64,000 nucleotides of DNA, taken from contig NZ_CP094534.1 in the NCBI RefSeq assembly GCF_022811645.1, forward strand, positions 3,596,001 through 3,660,000, read 5' to 3'. Shown here in pieces: positions 34,746 through 46,700 of the stretch. Each line of letters begins with the position of its first letter. Position 1 is the first letter of the stretch. This DNA is from Hymenobacter monticola. GTDB taxonomy: Bacteria > Bacteroidota > Bacteroidia > Cytophagales > Hymenobacteraceae. The notes under the pieces were generated by a model. The model searched no databases, was not told where the DNA came from, and saw only the letters and a list, made by a program, of their open reading frames with translations. A program made the position numbers and the translations under genes.

Positions 34746-37337
34746 ATGAAAACCACATCCTTCCGCCTGTTCCTTCTGCCTATAGTAGTACTGTTCGCCA
34801 CCGTTAGTGCGCAGGCCCAAACTATAGGTAAGGCCACCGCACCGGCCATCAAAAGCAAGGGCGATTTCACGCTGGCCGCGGCTGGCAAAACGGCGCCCAT
34901 CTATGCCAGTGCGGCCGAGTGGCCGGGCGTGCTCCGGGCTGCCAAAGACCTGCAGGCCGACGTGCAGCGCGTAACCAAAACGGAGCCACGCTTCAGCACC
35001 GAAAAGCCGGCCGGGGCGGAAGTCGTCCTCATTGGCACCATCGGCAAAAGCCCGCTGATTGACGGGCTGGTGAAGGCCGGCAAGCTCAGCACGGCCGGCG
35101 TGGCGGGCAAGTGGGAAACCTTTGTGCGGCAGGTGGTGATGGACCCGCTGCCCGGCGTGAAGCAAGCGCTGGTGATTGCCGGCAGCGACAAGCGCGGCAC
35201 GATTTACGGCATCTACGACCTTTCGCAGCAGATTGGAGTGTCGCCCTGGTACTGGTGGGCCGACGTGCCGGTGAAGCCGCAAACGACGCTGCGCATCCCG
35301 GCCGCGCGGCACACGCTGGGCGAGCCAGCGGTGAAGTACCGCGGCATCTTTCTGAACGATGAGGCGCCCGCGCTCACGGGCTGGTCCAAGGAGAAATTCG
35401 GCGGCATCAACTCCAAGATGTACGTGCACGTGTTTGAGCTGATTCTGCGGCTGAAGGGCAACTACCTGTGGCCCGCCATGTGGGGCAACGCCTTCAACGA
35501 CGACGACAAGCTGAGCCCGGTGCTGGCCGACGAGTACGGCATCGTGATGGGCACCTCGCACCACGAGCCCATGCAGCGCGCCCAGCAGGAGTGGAAGCGC
35601 TACGGCCACGGCCCCTGGAACTACCAAACCAACGACACCACCCTGCGCCGCTTCTGGCGGCAGGGCATCCGCAACATGGGCACCAAGGAGAGCATCGTGA
35701 CCATGGCCATGCGCGGCGACGGCGACGAGCCCATGAGCGAAGACAGCAATATTGCCCTGCTCGAAAAAATTGTGGCCGACCAGCGGAAAATTCTGGCCGA
35801 AGAAACCCACAAGCCCGCCAACCAAACCCCCCAGCTCTGGGCCCTCTACAAGGAGGTGCAGGACTACTACGACAAGGGCATGCGCGTGCCCGACGATATG
35901 ACCCTGCTGCTCTGCGACGACAACTGGGGCAACCTGCGCAAGCTGCCCAAGCCCGGGGACGCGCCCCGCAAGGGCGGCTACGGCATCTACTACCACTTCG
36001 ACTACGTGGGCGGCCCGCGCAGCTACCGCTGGCTGAATACCAACCCATTGCCGCGCGTGCGGGAGCAAATGCATCTGGCCTACGAACACGGCGTGAAGCA
36101 GATTTGGATTGTGAACGTGGGCGACCTCAAGCCCATGGAACTGCCCATTTCGTTCTTCCTCGACTACGCCTGGAACCCCGATAAAATCAAGGCCGACCAG
36201 GTGGCGGCTTACACGCAGCGCTGGGCCAGCCAGCAGTTCGGTCCGAAGTACGCGGCCGACATTGCCGACATCCTGGCCAAGTATGCCAAGTACAACGGCC
36301 GCCGCAAGCCTGAGCTAATTGATGCCAACACCTACAGCCTGGCTACCGGTGAGTGGGCCAAAGTAGTAGCCGACTACAACCAGCTGCTGACCCGCGCCGA
36401 GGCCATCAACCAGCAGCTGCCCGCCGCCGACCGCGACGCCTTCTACGAGTTGGTGCTGCACCCGGTGCAGGCCTGCGCCAACCTTAATGAAATGTACTAC
36501 ACTGTGGCGCTGAACCGCGAGGCCGCCAAAACAAACCAGCCGAACACCAACGCGCTGGCGGAGAAAGCGAAGGCGCTGTTTGCTAAAGATGCCGAAATCA
36601 AAAACCGCTACCACGCCGTGGCCAGTGGTAAATGGAACCACATGATGGACCAGATGCACATCGGCTACACCTCCTGGCACGATGAAAAGGCCGACATCAT
36701 GCCGCAGGTGGTGACGCTGCCCGCCGGCGCCACGCCCACGCCTGCTGCCACTCCGGCGGAGCCCGCTACCGGCGCTTACGTGTCGCTGGAGGCGGAGCAG
36801 TACACCAAGGCCGTGAACGCCGGCCCCGTGAGCTGGCAGCGCCTGCCCGACCTGGGCCGCACGCTGGGAGCCGTGAGCACCTACCCCACCACGGTGGCGC
36901 CCACCGAGGCTCCGGGCGGCAACAGCCCGCACCTGGAGTACCGCATCAACCTAACCCAGGCCGGCCCCGTGACGGTGAGCGCCTATCTGGCCCCGACCCT
37001 CGACTTCACCAACACCACCGGCCTGCGCTACGCCGTGTCGCTCGATGATGAGGCGCCGCAAATCATTAATCTGCATACGGGCATCAAGCCCGGCGAAAGC
37101 AACCTGCCCTGGGAGCGCATTGTGGCCAAAAGTATTAATCTGAAAACCTCGCAGCACAACGTGGCCGCGGCCGGTTGGCACACCCTCAAGTTCTGGCGTG
37201 TGGACCCCGGCGTGGTGCTCGAAAAGCTGGTGGTGAGTGCAGGCGAGCTGCCCGCCACCTACCTGGGCCCGCCGGCCAATGCCACAAGCGCTGCCGCTGA
37301 GCCTAAAAACGGGAAAGGCAGCCTGGGCCAGCGCTAG
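34746..37337 (+). CDS. GH115 xylan alpha-1,2-glucuronidase (first copy)
   Basis: An 863-residue secreted enzyme (signal peptide ending AQAQ, about residue 25). GH115 enzymes remove (4-O-methyl)glucuronic acid from internal as well as terminal xylose units of glucuronoxylan. Family phrases are 'VLIGTIGKSPLID', 'GSDKRGTIYGIYDLS', 'SPWYWWADVPV', 'LWPAMWGNAFNDDD', 'GTSHHEPMQRAQQEW' and 'MRVPDDMTLLLCDDNWGN'. A C-terminal beta-sandwich (about 660-840) carries 'YVSLEAEQYTKAV', as in other GH115 proteins. A paralogue lies at 47901. Confidence 0.95.
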   Translation: MKTTSFRLFLLPIVVLFATVSAQAQTIGKATAPAIKSKGDFTLAAAGKTAPIYASAAEWPGVLRAAKDLQADVQRVTKTEPRFSTEKPAGAEVVLIGTIGKSPLIDGLVKAGKLSTAGVAGKWETFVRQVVMDPLPGVKQALVIAGSDKRGTIYGIYDLSQQIGVSPWYWWADVPVKPQTTLRIPAARHTLGEPAVKYRGIFLNDEAPALTGWSKEKFGGINSKMYVHVFELILRLKGNYLWPAMWGNAFNDDDKLSPVLADEYGIVMGTSHHEPMQRAQQEWKRYGHGPWNYQTNDTTLRRFWRQGIRNMGTKESIVTMAMRGDGDEPMSEDSNIALLEKIVADQRKILAEETHKPANQTPQLWALYKEVQDYYDKGMRVPDDMTLLLCDDNWGNLRKLPKPGDAPRKGGYGIYYHFDYVGGPRSYRWLNTNPLPRVREQMHLAYEHGVKQIWIVNVGDLKPMELPISFFLDYAWNPDKIKADQVAAYTQRWASQQFGPKYAADIADILAKYAKYNGRRKPELIDANTYSLATGEWAKVVADYNQLLTRAEAINQQLPAADRDAFYELVLHPVQACANLNEMYYTVALNREAAKTNQPNTNALAEKAKALFAKDAEIKNRYHAVASGKWNHMMDQMHIGYTSWHDEKADIMPQVVTLPAGATPTPAATPAEPATGAYVSLEAEQYTKAVNAGPVSWQRLPDLGRTLGAVSTYPTTVAPTEAPGGNSPHLEYRINLTQAGPVTVSAYLAPTLDFTNTTGLRYAVSLDDEAPQIINLHTGIKPGESNLPWERIVAKSINLKTSQHNVAAAGWHTLKFWRVDPGVVLEKLVVSAGELPATYLGPPANATSAAAEPKNGKGSLGQR

Positions 37338-37355
37338 GTTTTGGGTAAGCATTTC

Positions 37356-39740
37356 ATGCAAAAGATGTTGACGAACAAAGGGAAATTCCTGCTTTTGACG
37401 GTATCAATGCTGCCTGCATTGGCTTCAGGGCAGGCAGTGAAGCTGCAAAGCTTCCCCGTGGCGGATGTGCGCCTGCTGGACAGCCCGTTCCAGCAGGCTC
37501 AGCAGACAGATATGGCCTACCTGCTGGCACTCAACCCCGACCGGCTGCTGGCGCCCTACCTGGCCTCGGCGGGCCTGCCGCCCAAGGCCGAGTGCTACGG
37601 CAACTGGGAAAACACGGGCCTCGATGGGCACATGGGCGGCCACTACCTCTCGGCGCTGGCCTACATGTACGCCGCCACCGGCGACGCGCAGGTGCAGCAG
37701 CACCTCAACTACTTCGTTGACCAGCTGGACGCCTGCCAGCTGAAAAGCGGCAACGGCTACCTGGGCGGTGTGCCCGGCGGCCCGGCCATGTGGGCAGAGG
37801 TGAAGGCCGGTAACATCAAAGCCAACAGCTTCGGGCTGAACCAGAAATGGGTGCCGCTCTACAACCTGCACAAAACCTACGCCGGCCTGCGCGACGCCTA
37901 CGCTGTAGCCGGCAATGCTAAAGCCCGCGGCATGCTCATTAAGCTGACGGACTGGTTTCTGGACCTGACAGCCAACCTCAGCGACGCACAGTTGCAGGAG
38001 ATGATGCGCAGCGAACACGGCGGCCTGAACGAGATTTTCGCCGACGTGGCCGACCTGACGCACGACCGCAAGTACCTGGCGCTGGCCCAGCGCTTTTCGC
38101 ACCAGGCCGTGCTACAGCCCCTGCTGGCTGGCAAAGATGTGCTCAACGGCATGCACGCTAACACGCAGATTCCGAAAGTCATTGGTTTCGAGCGGGTGGC
38201 GGAAGTAGGCGGCGACCCGGCCTGGGGCGGGGCCGCGGCCTTTTTCTGGAAAACGGTGGTGGAAAACCGGACGGTTTCCATTGGCGGCAACAGCGTGAGC
38301 GAGCACTTCAACCCGGCCACCAACTTCACCTCTATGCTGGAAAGCACCGAGGGACCGGAGACGTGCAACACCTACAACATGCTCAAGCTTAGTAAGGAGC
38401 TGTACCTGGCCGGCGGCGATACCAAGTACCTGGACTACTACGAGCGGTCAACTTACAACCACATTCTGTCGTCGCAGCACCCGGGGCAGGGGGGCTTTGT
38501 GTACTTCACGCCCATGCGGCCCCGCCACTACCGGGTGTATTCGCAGCCGCAGGATGGCTTCTGGTGCTGCGTGGGCTCGGGCCTGGAAAACCACGGCAAA
38601 TACGGCGAGCTGGTGTACGCGCACCGCGGGCCGCAGGAGCTGCTGGTCAACCTGTTCATCCCATCTCGCCTCAACTGGGCCGAGCAGGGGCTGACCCTGA
38701 CGCAGGAAACGACTTTTCCCAACGAGGAACGCACGCAGTTGAAGCTCAGCCTGAAAAAGCCGCGCACCTTCGCGCTCAGCATCCGGCAGCCGAAATGGGT
38801 ACCGGCGGGCCAACTGCAAGTACAGGTGAATGGCCGGCCGGTGGCCACCAGCGCGGGCGCGCCCGGCTACGTGAAGCTGAGCCGCAAGTGGCGCTCGGGC
38901 GACGTGGTGAGCGTGGCCCTGCCCATGACTACCACGGCTGAATACATGCCGGACAAGTCCTCTTGGGTGTCGTTTGTGCACGGCCCGGTGGTACTGGCCG
39001 CCGTCACGGATACCACCGATTTAAAGGGCTTGCGGGCCGACGGCGCGCGCATGTCGCACGTGCCCAGCGGCAAGCTTTACCCCATTGAGGAAGCGCCGGT
39101 GCTGGTTTCGGCCGGCCTCAACGTGGCCGAGGGCATCAAGCCCGTGGCGGGCCAGCCGCTCACCTTCACCGCCGCCGGGCTGATTGATTCGGAGAAATAC
39201 CGCAACGTGCAACTGGTGCCGTTTTACCAGATTCACGACGCCCGCTACATGGTGTACTGGCCAGTGACGACGCCCGCCGGCCTGCTGGCCCGGAAGGAGG
39301 AGTTGCGGCGCAAAGACGAAGAAAAGCGGGCCCTCGAAGCCCGCACCGTGGACCAGGTGACCCCCGGCGAGCAACAGCCCGAGTCCGACCACGGCTTCCA
39401 GGGCGAGCAAACCGAAACCGGCACCCACCGCGACCGGCACTGGCGCCACGCCAAAGGCTGGTTCAGCTACAGCCTGCGCAACCCGCAGCGCAACGCCCGC
39501 ACCCTCCGCGTGACCTACGCGGGCGGCGACAAGAACCGCCAGTTTACTATTCTGGTGAATGGGCAGCTGTTGGCAAAAGTGCAGATGGAAGGCAATCAGA
39601 CTGGCGATTTTTACGACGTGGAATACGCCCTGCCCGAAGCCCTTCGGCAGCCCAACGCCCCAACGGCGCTCACCGTGAAGTTTCAGGCGGCCGCAGAGTC
39701 TACGGCCGGCGGCGTTTACGACGTGCGGCTGCTGAAATAG
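37356..39740 (+). CDS. GH127/GH146-type beta-L-arabinofuranosidase (DUF1680)
   Basis: A 794-residue secreted enzyme (signal peptide ending LASGQA). The catalytic residues of the cysteine-dependent mechanism are visible: Glu335 and Cys337 in 'PETCNTYNM', and the pair Cys404/Cys405 in 'FWCCVGSGLENHG', which in characterised relatives bind zinc and supply the cysteine nucleophile. An in-frame ATG at 37365 is an alternative start. Beta-L-arabinofuranosyl groups are known from arabinan side chains and hydroxyproline-linked sugars. In a xylan locus the exact linkage attacked is uncertain. It follows GH115 after 18 bases. Confidence 0.9.
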   Translation: MQKMLTNKGKFLLLTVSMLPALASGQAVKLQSFPVADVRLLDSPFQQAQQTDMAYLLALNPDRLLAPYLASAGLPPKAECYGNWENTGLDGHMGGHYLSALAYMYAATGDAQVQQHLNYFVDQLDACQLKSGNGYLGGVPGGPAMWAEVKAGNIKANSFGLNQKWVPLYNLHKTYAGLRDAYAVAGNAKARGMLIKLTDWFLDLTANLSDAQLQEMMRSEHGGLNEIFADVADLTHDRKYLALAQRFSHQAVLQPLLAGKDVLNGMHANTQIPKVIGFERVAEVGGDPAWGGAAAFFWKTVVENRTVSIGGNSVSEHFNPATNFTSMLESTEGPETCNTYNMLKLSKELYLAGGDTKYLDYYERSTYNHILSSQHPGQGGFVYFTPMRPRHYRVYSQPQDGFWCCVGSGLENHGKYGELVYAHRGPQELLVNLFIPSRLNWAEQGLTLTQETTFPNEERTQLKLSLKKPRTFALSIRQPKWVPAGQLQVQVNGRPVATSAGAPGYVKLSRKWRSGDVVSVALPMTTTAEYMPDKSSWVSFVHGPVVLAAVTDTTDLKGLRADGARMSHVPSGKLYPIEEAPVLVSAGLNVAEGIKPVAGQPLTFTAAGLIDSEKYRNVQLVPFYQIHDARYMVYWPVTTPAGLLARKEELRRKDEEKRALEARTVDQVTPGEQQPESDHGFQGEQTETGTHRDRHWRHAKGWFSYSLRNPQRNARTLRVTYAGGDKNRQFTILVNGQLLAKVQMEGNQTGDFYDVEYALPEALRQPNAPTALTVKFQAAAESTAGGVYDVRLLK

Positions 39741-39821
39741 CGCTGTCCTTGTTGGCTTGGGCGAGTTCGCACTGATTTAAAAACCTAAAAAACACTTACG
39801 AAAAGCATTTTTCGCATCAGC

Positions 39822-41504
39822 ATGAAATCCAAACTACTTCAAGCAATTCTGCCTACTGCACTTGCGTTGCTGCCTTTTTCGGGCGCGTTTGCACAATCGA
39901 TTGAGTTGGTGAATCCCATCCTCAGTGGCTTTTATCCCGACCCCAGCATTGTGAAGGTGGGGGCCGATTATTACCTGGTCAATTCCACGTTTTCCTACTA
40001 CCCGGGCATTCCGGTGATGCACAGCCGCGACCTCAAAAACTGGAAGCAGGTGGGCAACGTCATCAGCCGGCCGTCGCAGATGAACTTCCTGGGCGACCGC
40101 ATGACACGGGGCCTGTTTGCGCCCGCCATTGAGTACCACAATGGCACGTACTACGTCACGTGCACGCTCATCGACCACAAGGGCAACTTCGTGGTGACGG
40201 CCAAGAACCCCGCCGGGCCGTGGAGCGACCCCACCTTCCTGCCCCAGGTGCGCGGCATCGACCCGTCGTTGTATTTCGAGGGCGACAAGGCCTATGTCAT
40301 TTACAACAGCGACCCGCCCGACAACAAGCCGCTCTACGACGGGCACCGCTCCATCAAAATCATCGAGATGAACCCGCAGACGCTGCAAACTGTGGGCGAG
40401 GCGAAAATCGTGGTGAACGGCGGCGTGGACCTGAGCAAAAAGCCGGTCTGGATAGAGGGCCCGCATCTGATGAAGCGCAATGGCTGGTACTACCTCTACG
40501 CGGCCGAGGGCGGCACCTCGGTGAACCACACGGAGGTGGTGTTCCGCAGCAAGGAGCCGCTGGGCCCGTTTGTGCCCTACGAGAAGAATCCCATCCTCTC
40601 GCAGCGCGAGCTGCCGAAGGACCGCAAAGACCCCATCACCTCGGCCGGGCACGCGCAATTTGTGGAGGGGCCGGATGGCAAAACTTACGCCATTTTCTTG
40701 GCCGTGCGGCCCTACGAGGGCAATTTCTACAACACCGGGCGCGAAACCTTCATCGTGCCCGTGGAGTGGAAAGACGAGTGGCCGGTGATGAACCCAGGCC
40801 CCAATGGCGTGCAGTACAGCTACAAGGCCAATTTCCCGGAGGTGAAACAGCCCGGCGCCCGGCCGCAGAGCGGCAACTTCGGCTACACCCTCACCTTTGA
40901 AAAGCAACTGGACCCGGCGTTGCTGTTCCTGCGCACCGTGGACAGCACCAGCTTTTCGCTAAGCAAAGCCAAGGGCCTCACCCTGAAACTGAAGCCCGAA
41001 ACTGTGGCCGAAACCGGTAACCCGGCCTTCATTGGCAAGCGGCAGCAGCACCTGTACTGCACTGCCGAAACCGAGCTGACGTTCGCGCCGAAAGCGGCCA
41101 ACGAAAAGGCTGGCCTGGCCATCTTCCAGGACGAAAAGCACTTCTACTACCTCTGCAAGTCGGGGGACGGCGGCAAGCCCATGCTGCAACTCTTCAAAAG
41201 CACCGCCGATGCGAAGCAGCCGGAGCTGCTGGCCCAGGCGCCGCTGAAGTCAGCCACGGGCAGCGTGCAGTTGCGCATTCAGGCCCAGGCCGATAAGTAC
41301 AGCTTCCAGTTCTCGGAAAATGGCAAGGCGTGGACCACGCTCAAGGACCAGGTGGATGGCAAGTTCCTGAGCACGCAGGTGGCGGGCGGCTTCATCGGCT
41401 GCACGTTTGGGATGTATGCCACGTCCTCTGGCCAGCCCACCACCAACACGGCCTCCTTCAAGTGGCTCAAATACGAGGGCAACGACCCCATGTACAAGAA
41501 ATAA
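39822..41504 (+). CDS. GH43 beta-xylosidase/arabinofuranosidase with C-terminal beta-sandwich
   Basis: A 560-residue secreted protein (signal peptide ending AFAQ). The five-bladed GH43 domain has catalytic base Asp40 (FYPDPSI), a modulating Asp in 'RGIDPSLYF', and general acid Glu212 (VWIEGPH). The second half (about 340-550) is a DUF1349-type beta-sandwich typical of two-domain GH43 xylosidases. Its sequence style ('YYLVNSTFSYYPGIPV') groups it with the GH43 at 57502 and apart from the 'FTADPAP' group in this locus. A small inverted repeat (CGAAAA...TTTTCG) precedes the start. Confidence 0.93.
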   Translation: MKSKLLQAILPTALALLPFSGAFAQSIELVNPILSGFYPDPSIVKVGADYYLVNSTFSYYPGIPVMHSRDLKNWKQVGNVISRPSQMNFLGDRMTRGLFAPAIEYHNGTYYVTCTLIDHKGNFVVTAKNPAGPWSDPTFLPQVRGIDPSLYFEGDKAYVIYNSDPPDNKPLYDGHRSIKIIEMNPQTLQTVGEAKIVVNGGVDLSKKPVWIEGPHLMKRNGWYYLYAAEGGTSVNHTEVVFRSKEPLGPFVPYEKNPILSQRELPKDRKDPITSAGHAQFVEGPDGKTYAIFLAVRPYEGNFYNTGRETFIVPVEWKDEWPVMNPGPNGVQYSYKANFPEVKQPGARPQSGNFGYTLTFEKQLDPALLFLRTVDSTSFSLSKAKGLTLKLKPETVAETGNPAFIGKRQQHLYCTAETELTFAPKAANEKAGLAIFQDEKHFYYLCKSGDGGKPMLQLFKSTADAKQPELLAQAPLKSATGSVQLRIQAQADKYSFQFSENGKAWTTLKDQVDGKFLSTQVAGGFIGCTFGMYATSSGQPTTNTASFKWLKYEGNDPMYKK

Positions 41505-41574
41505 TGCCCGAGTTGATAGCGGCAGCGCGTGTTGCAGCCGGCACTTCCAAGCTGTTTGAGAAGTGGAAAAGTCT

Positions 41575-41661
41575 GTCATCCTGAGCGGAGCGAAGGACCT
41601 TATCACGGTTGAACAATGGCTACGCAGCCGTGAAAAGGTCCTTCGCTCCGCTCAGGATGAC
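41575..41661. repeat. Dispersed hairpin repeat (GTCATCCTGAGCGGAGCGAAGG type)
   Basis: Perfect 27-base arms at 41575-41601 and 41635-41661 lie between the GH43 stop and the GH97 start, 25 bases before the latter. It is a typical non-coding dispersed repeat. Confidence 0.88.
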
Positions 41662-41686
41662 AATCAAGCAAAAACCTATAATTCCC

Positions 41687-43615
41687 ATGCGCTTCTCTTT
41701 CCTTTTTTGCTCGCTGATGCTGGCCGCTACCTTTTCTCACGCCGCCGGGCCCGTTGTGGTCGGCAGCCCCGACGGGGCCGTGCAGGTGAGCGTGGACGTG
41801 GACGGCCAGGGCCGGCCCACCTACGCCGTGCGCTACCGCGCCGCCGAGCTGCTGCGCCCCTCGCGCCTGGGCCTGCAGCTGGCCAGCGCCGACCTCTCGC
41901 AGGGCCTCAAGCTGGCCAGCGCCGATAAGGTGACCACCGTGGCCGACGACTACCAGCTGGCCACCGACAAGCGTGCGAACTGCCACTACCGAGCCAACCG
42001 CCGCGTGGTGCACTTTGCGGGTAGGGCAGGGGCCCCCACACTGAGCGTGGTGTTTCAGGTGTCGAACGACGGGGTGGCGTTTCAGTACCTCATCGAAGGC
42101 AAAAGTGCCGAGGTGCAGCGCATCACGGCGGAGCAAACCAGTTTCCACCTGCCGGCCGACGCCAAGGGCTGGCTGCACCCGCACGCCAAAGCCCAGACTG
42201 GCTTTGCCAACACCCAGCCTTCGTACGAGGAAAATTACCAGCGCGGCATCGCGGCGGGCACGCCGTCCACCATCGGGCAGGGGTGGTCGTTTCCAGCCTT
42301 GTTTGAGGCTGGGGGCCGTTGGGTGCTGCTGACGGAGGCGGGCATGGGCCGCAGCTACTGCGGCAGCCACCTGGCCCACGAGTCGCCCGATGCCAACTAC
42401 ACGGTGGCCTTTCCGCAGGCGCCGGAGCGGACCATGCCGGACGCGCCCCTGCTGCCCGAAAGCCGCCTGCCCTGGCGCTCGCCCTGGCGCGTGGTGGTGG
42501 TGGGCAACTCGCTGGCCCCCATCGTGGAATCGACGCTGACTACTGACTTGAGCGCGCCCGCCACCACGCCCGTGAACCTGGACGCGCCTGGCAAGTCGTC
42601 GTGGTCGTGGGTGCTGATGGGCGACAAGAACACGACTTATGACGTGCAGCGCCGCTTCATCGACTACTCGGCCGCCATGGGCTGGCGCTACTGCCTGGTG
42701 GATGCGCTCTGGGACACACAAATCGGCTACGAGAAGACGGCCGAGCTGGCGCAGTACGCCCGCACCAAAAACGTGGGCCTGCTGGTGTGGTACAACTCCA
42801 ACGGCAGCTGGAACCAGGCCCCCCAGACGCCCACCAAGGTGCTGTTCGACGCCGACAGCCGGCGCAAGGAATTTGCCCGCATCAAGCAGATGGGCGTGGC
42901 CGGCGTGAAAATCGACTTTTTCGGCGGCGACGGGCAGTCGTTCATGAACTACTACCAGGACCTCATGACCGACGCCGCCCAGGCCGGCCTGCTGGTGAAT
43001 TTCCACGGCGCCACCCTGCCGCGCGGCTGGAACCGCACCTACCCCAACCTGATGACCATGGAAGCGGTGAAGGGCTTCGAGTTCCTGACCTTCGACCAGC
43101 GCAACACCGACCAGGAAGCCACCCACTGCGCCACGCTGCCCTTCACCCGCAACGCCGTGGGCCCCATGGACTTCACCCCCATGGCGTTTTCGGAGATTCG
43201 CGGCAAGGAACGCCGCACGTCCAACGCTTTTGAGTTGGCGCTGGCGGTGCTGTTTCAGTCGGGCATTCAGCACTACGCCGAAGTGCCTGAGGGCATGGCT
43301 GCGCAGCCCGCCTACGTGCAGGACTTCGTGAAAAAGCTGCCGCCGCGCTGGGCCGATGTCCGGTTTGTGGCGGGCTTTCCGGGCGATTACGCGGTGCTGG
43401 CCCGACAGGCGCCCAGCGGCAAGTGGTATCTGGCCGGCATCAACGCTACCGACGCACCCAAAACCCTACAGCTCGACCTCAGCAAGCTCAATCTGGCCGG
43501 CGGTACTCTCATCACCGACGGCGCCACCAACCGCAGCTTCAGCACCCGGGCGGCGGGCGGCAAAACACTGAGCCTGAAGCTGCCGGCCCGCGGCGGCTTC
43601 GTGGTGCAGCCCTAG
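41687..43615 (+). CDS. GH97 glycoside hydrolase, probably a retaining alpha-galactosidase
   Basis: A 642-residue secreted enzyme (signal peptide ending FSHA). N-terminal beta-sandwich (about 20-260), then a TIM barrel with 'YCLVDALWD', 'GLLVWYNSNGSW' and 'VAGVKIDFFGGDGQ'. Asp410 in 'VKIDFF' fits the nucleophile of the retaining GH97 branch, which contains alpha-galactosidases; the inverting alpha-glucosidase branch uses other residues. The start at 41687 is preferred because the longer frame reads through the hairpin repeat. It may remove alpha-galactose from arabinoxylan side chains (inferred from context). Confidence 0.9.
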   Translation: MRFSFLFCSLMLAATFSHAAGPVVVGSPDGAVQVSVDVDGQGRPTYAVRYRAAELLRPSRLGLQLASADLSQGLKLASADKVTTVADDYQLATDKRANCHYRANRRVVHFAGRAGAPTLSVVFQVSNDGVAFQYLIEGKSAEVQRITAEQTSFHLPADAKGWLHPHAKAQTGFANTQPSYEENYQRGIAAGTPSTIGQGWSFPALFEAGGRWVLLTEAGMGRSYCGSHLAHESPDANYTVAFPQAPERTMPDAPLLPESRLPWRSPWRVVVVGNSLAPIVESTLTTDLSAPATTPVNLDAPGKSSWSWVLMGDKNTTYDVQRRFIDYSAAMGWRYCLVDALWDTQIGYEKTAELAQYARTKNVGLLVWYNSNGSWNQAPQTPTKVLFDADSRRKEFARIKQMGVAGVKIDFFGGDGQSFMNYYQDLMTDAAQAGLLVNFHGATLPRGWNRTYPNLMTMEAVKGFEFLTFDQRNTDQEATHCATLPFTRNAVGPMDFTPMAFSEIRGKERRTSNAFELALAVLFQSGIQHYAEVPEGMAAQPAYVQDFVKKLPPRWADVRFVAGFPGDYAVLARQAPSGKWYLAGINATDAPKTLQLDLSKLNLAGGTLITDGATNRSFSTRAAGGKTLSLKLPARGGFVVQP

Positions 43616-43665
43616 TGCCGGACGCCTTCACTACCCAACACTTCATCATTCGCCGCCGCGCATGA

Positions 43666-45636
<1,971 letters not shown>

Positions 45637-45674
45637 GTCGCCCGCACTGACTCTTCCTAACCCTATCCCACCTG

Positions 45675-46643
45675 ATGAAAAACATCTTACTCGTCGCCCT
45701 GCTGGCCCTGGGTTCCTTGCTGCCTGCGCAAGCGCAAAACCCCATCATCCGCGACGTATTTACGGCCGACCCGGCGCCGCTGGTGTACCACGACACGCTG
45801 TTTCTGTACACCGGCCACGACACGGCCTCGGTGAGCGAAACCAACTACAAGATGCCCGACTGGCGCGTGTACTCCACCACCGATATGAAGCACTGGAAGG
45901 ACTACGGCACGCGCCTTTCGGTGAAAAGCTTCGCCTGGGCTACCGGCGATGCCTACGCGGCGCAGTGCGTGTACCGCAATGGCAAGTTTTACTGGTTTGT
46001 GGCCACGTTTCAGCGCAACGCTGACCCGAATAACAAGGTCGGCAACCGGGGCGCGGCCATTGGCGTGGCGGTGTCGGACCGGCCCACCGGGCCCTTCAAG
46101 GATGCCATCGGCAAGCCGCTGATTTCAAATGACATGACCCTGGACCAGAAGCACGGCTGGGACGACATCGACCCGACGGTGTTCATCGACGACGACAAGC
46201 AGGCCTACCTGTACTGGGGCAACGGCAGCTGCCGCTGGGTGAAGCTCAAGGACAACATGACCGAGCTGGCCAGCCCCATCACCGTCTTCAAACCCAAAAA
46301 CTACATCGAAGGTCCTTGGGTGTACAAGCGCAAGAAGCTCTACTACCTGGTGTACGCCAGCGCCGGCACCAAGCCCGAAATGATTGAGTACTGCACGGCC
46401 CCCACCGCCACCGGGCCGTGGACCTACCAGGGCATCATCCAGGGCAACGTGCCCAACAGCGGCACCACGCACCCCGGCATCGTCGACTACAAGGGCAAAA
46501 GCTACTTCTTCTACCACAACGGCAGCTTGCCTAACGGCGGCAATTTCCGCCGCTCCGTGTGCGTGGACTACATGTACTACAACCCGGACGGCACCATCAA
46601 GCCCATCGTGCAAACGACGCAGGGCGTCGCGCCGGTGAAGTAA
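45675..46643 (+). CDS. GH43 glycosidase, single domain ('FTADPAP' group)
   Basis: A 322-residue secreted enzyme (signal peptide ending AQAQ). It has the GH43 propeller with catalytic base Asp in 'FTADPAPLVY', a second Asp in 'DDIDPTVFIDDD', and the acid Glu in 'YIEGPWVYK'. It has no accessory domain. It is closely related to the GH43 proteins at 50917, 54487 and, less closely, 59241, which suggests local duplication. Likely activities are beta-xylosidase or arabinofuranosidase on xylo-oligosaccharides; the subfamily was not determined. Confidence 0.92.
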   Translation: MKNILLVALLALGSLLPAQAQNPIIRDVFTADPAPLVYHDTLFLYTGHDTASVSETNYKMPDWRVYSTTDMKHWKDYGTRLSVKSFAWATGDAYAAQCVYRNGKFYWFVATFQRNADPNNKVGNRGAAIGVAVSDRPTGPFKDAIGKPLISNDMTLDQKHGWDDIDPTVFIDDDKQAYLYWGNGSCRWVKLKDNMTELASPITVFKPKNYIEGPWVYKRKKLYYLVYASAGTKPEMIEYCTAPTATGPWTYQGIIQGNVPNSGTTHPGIVDYKGKSYFFYHNGSLPNGGNFRRSVCVDYMYYNPDGTIKPIVQTTQGVAPVK

Positions 46644-46700
46644 GCCCATCATCTCCAGCGCTAATCCTTTATAGGAATACTAGCAAGCTCATCCATCCTC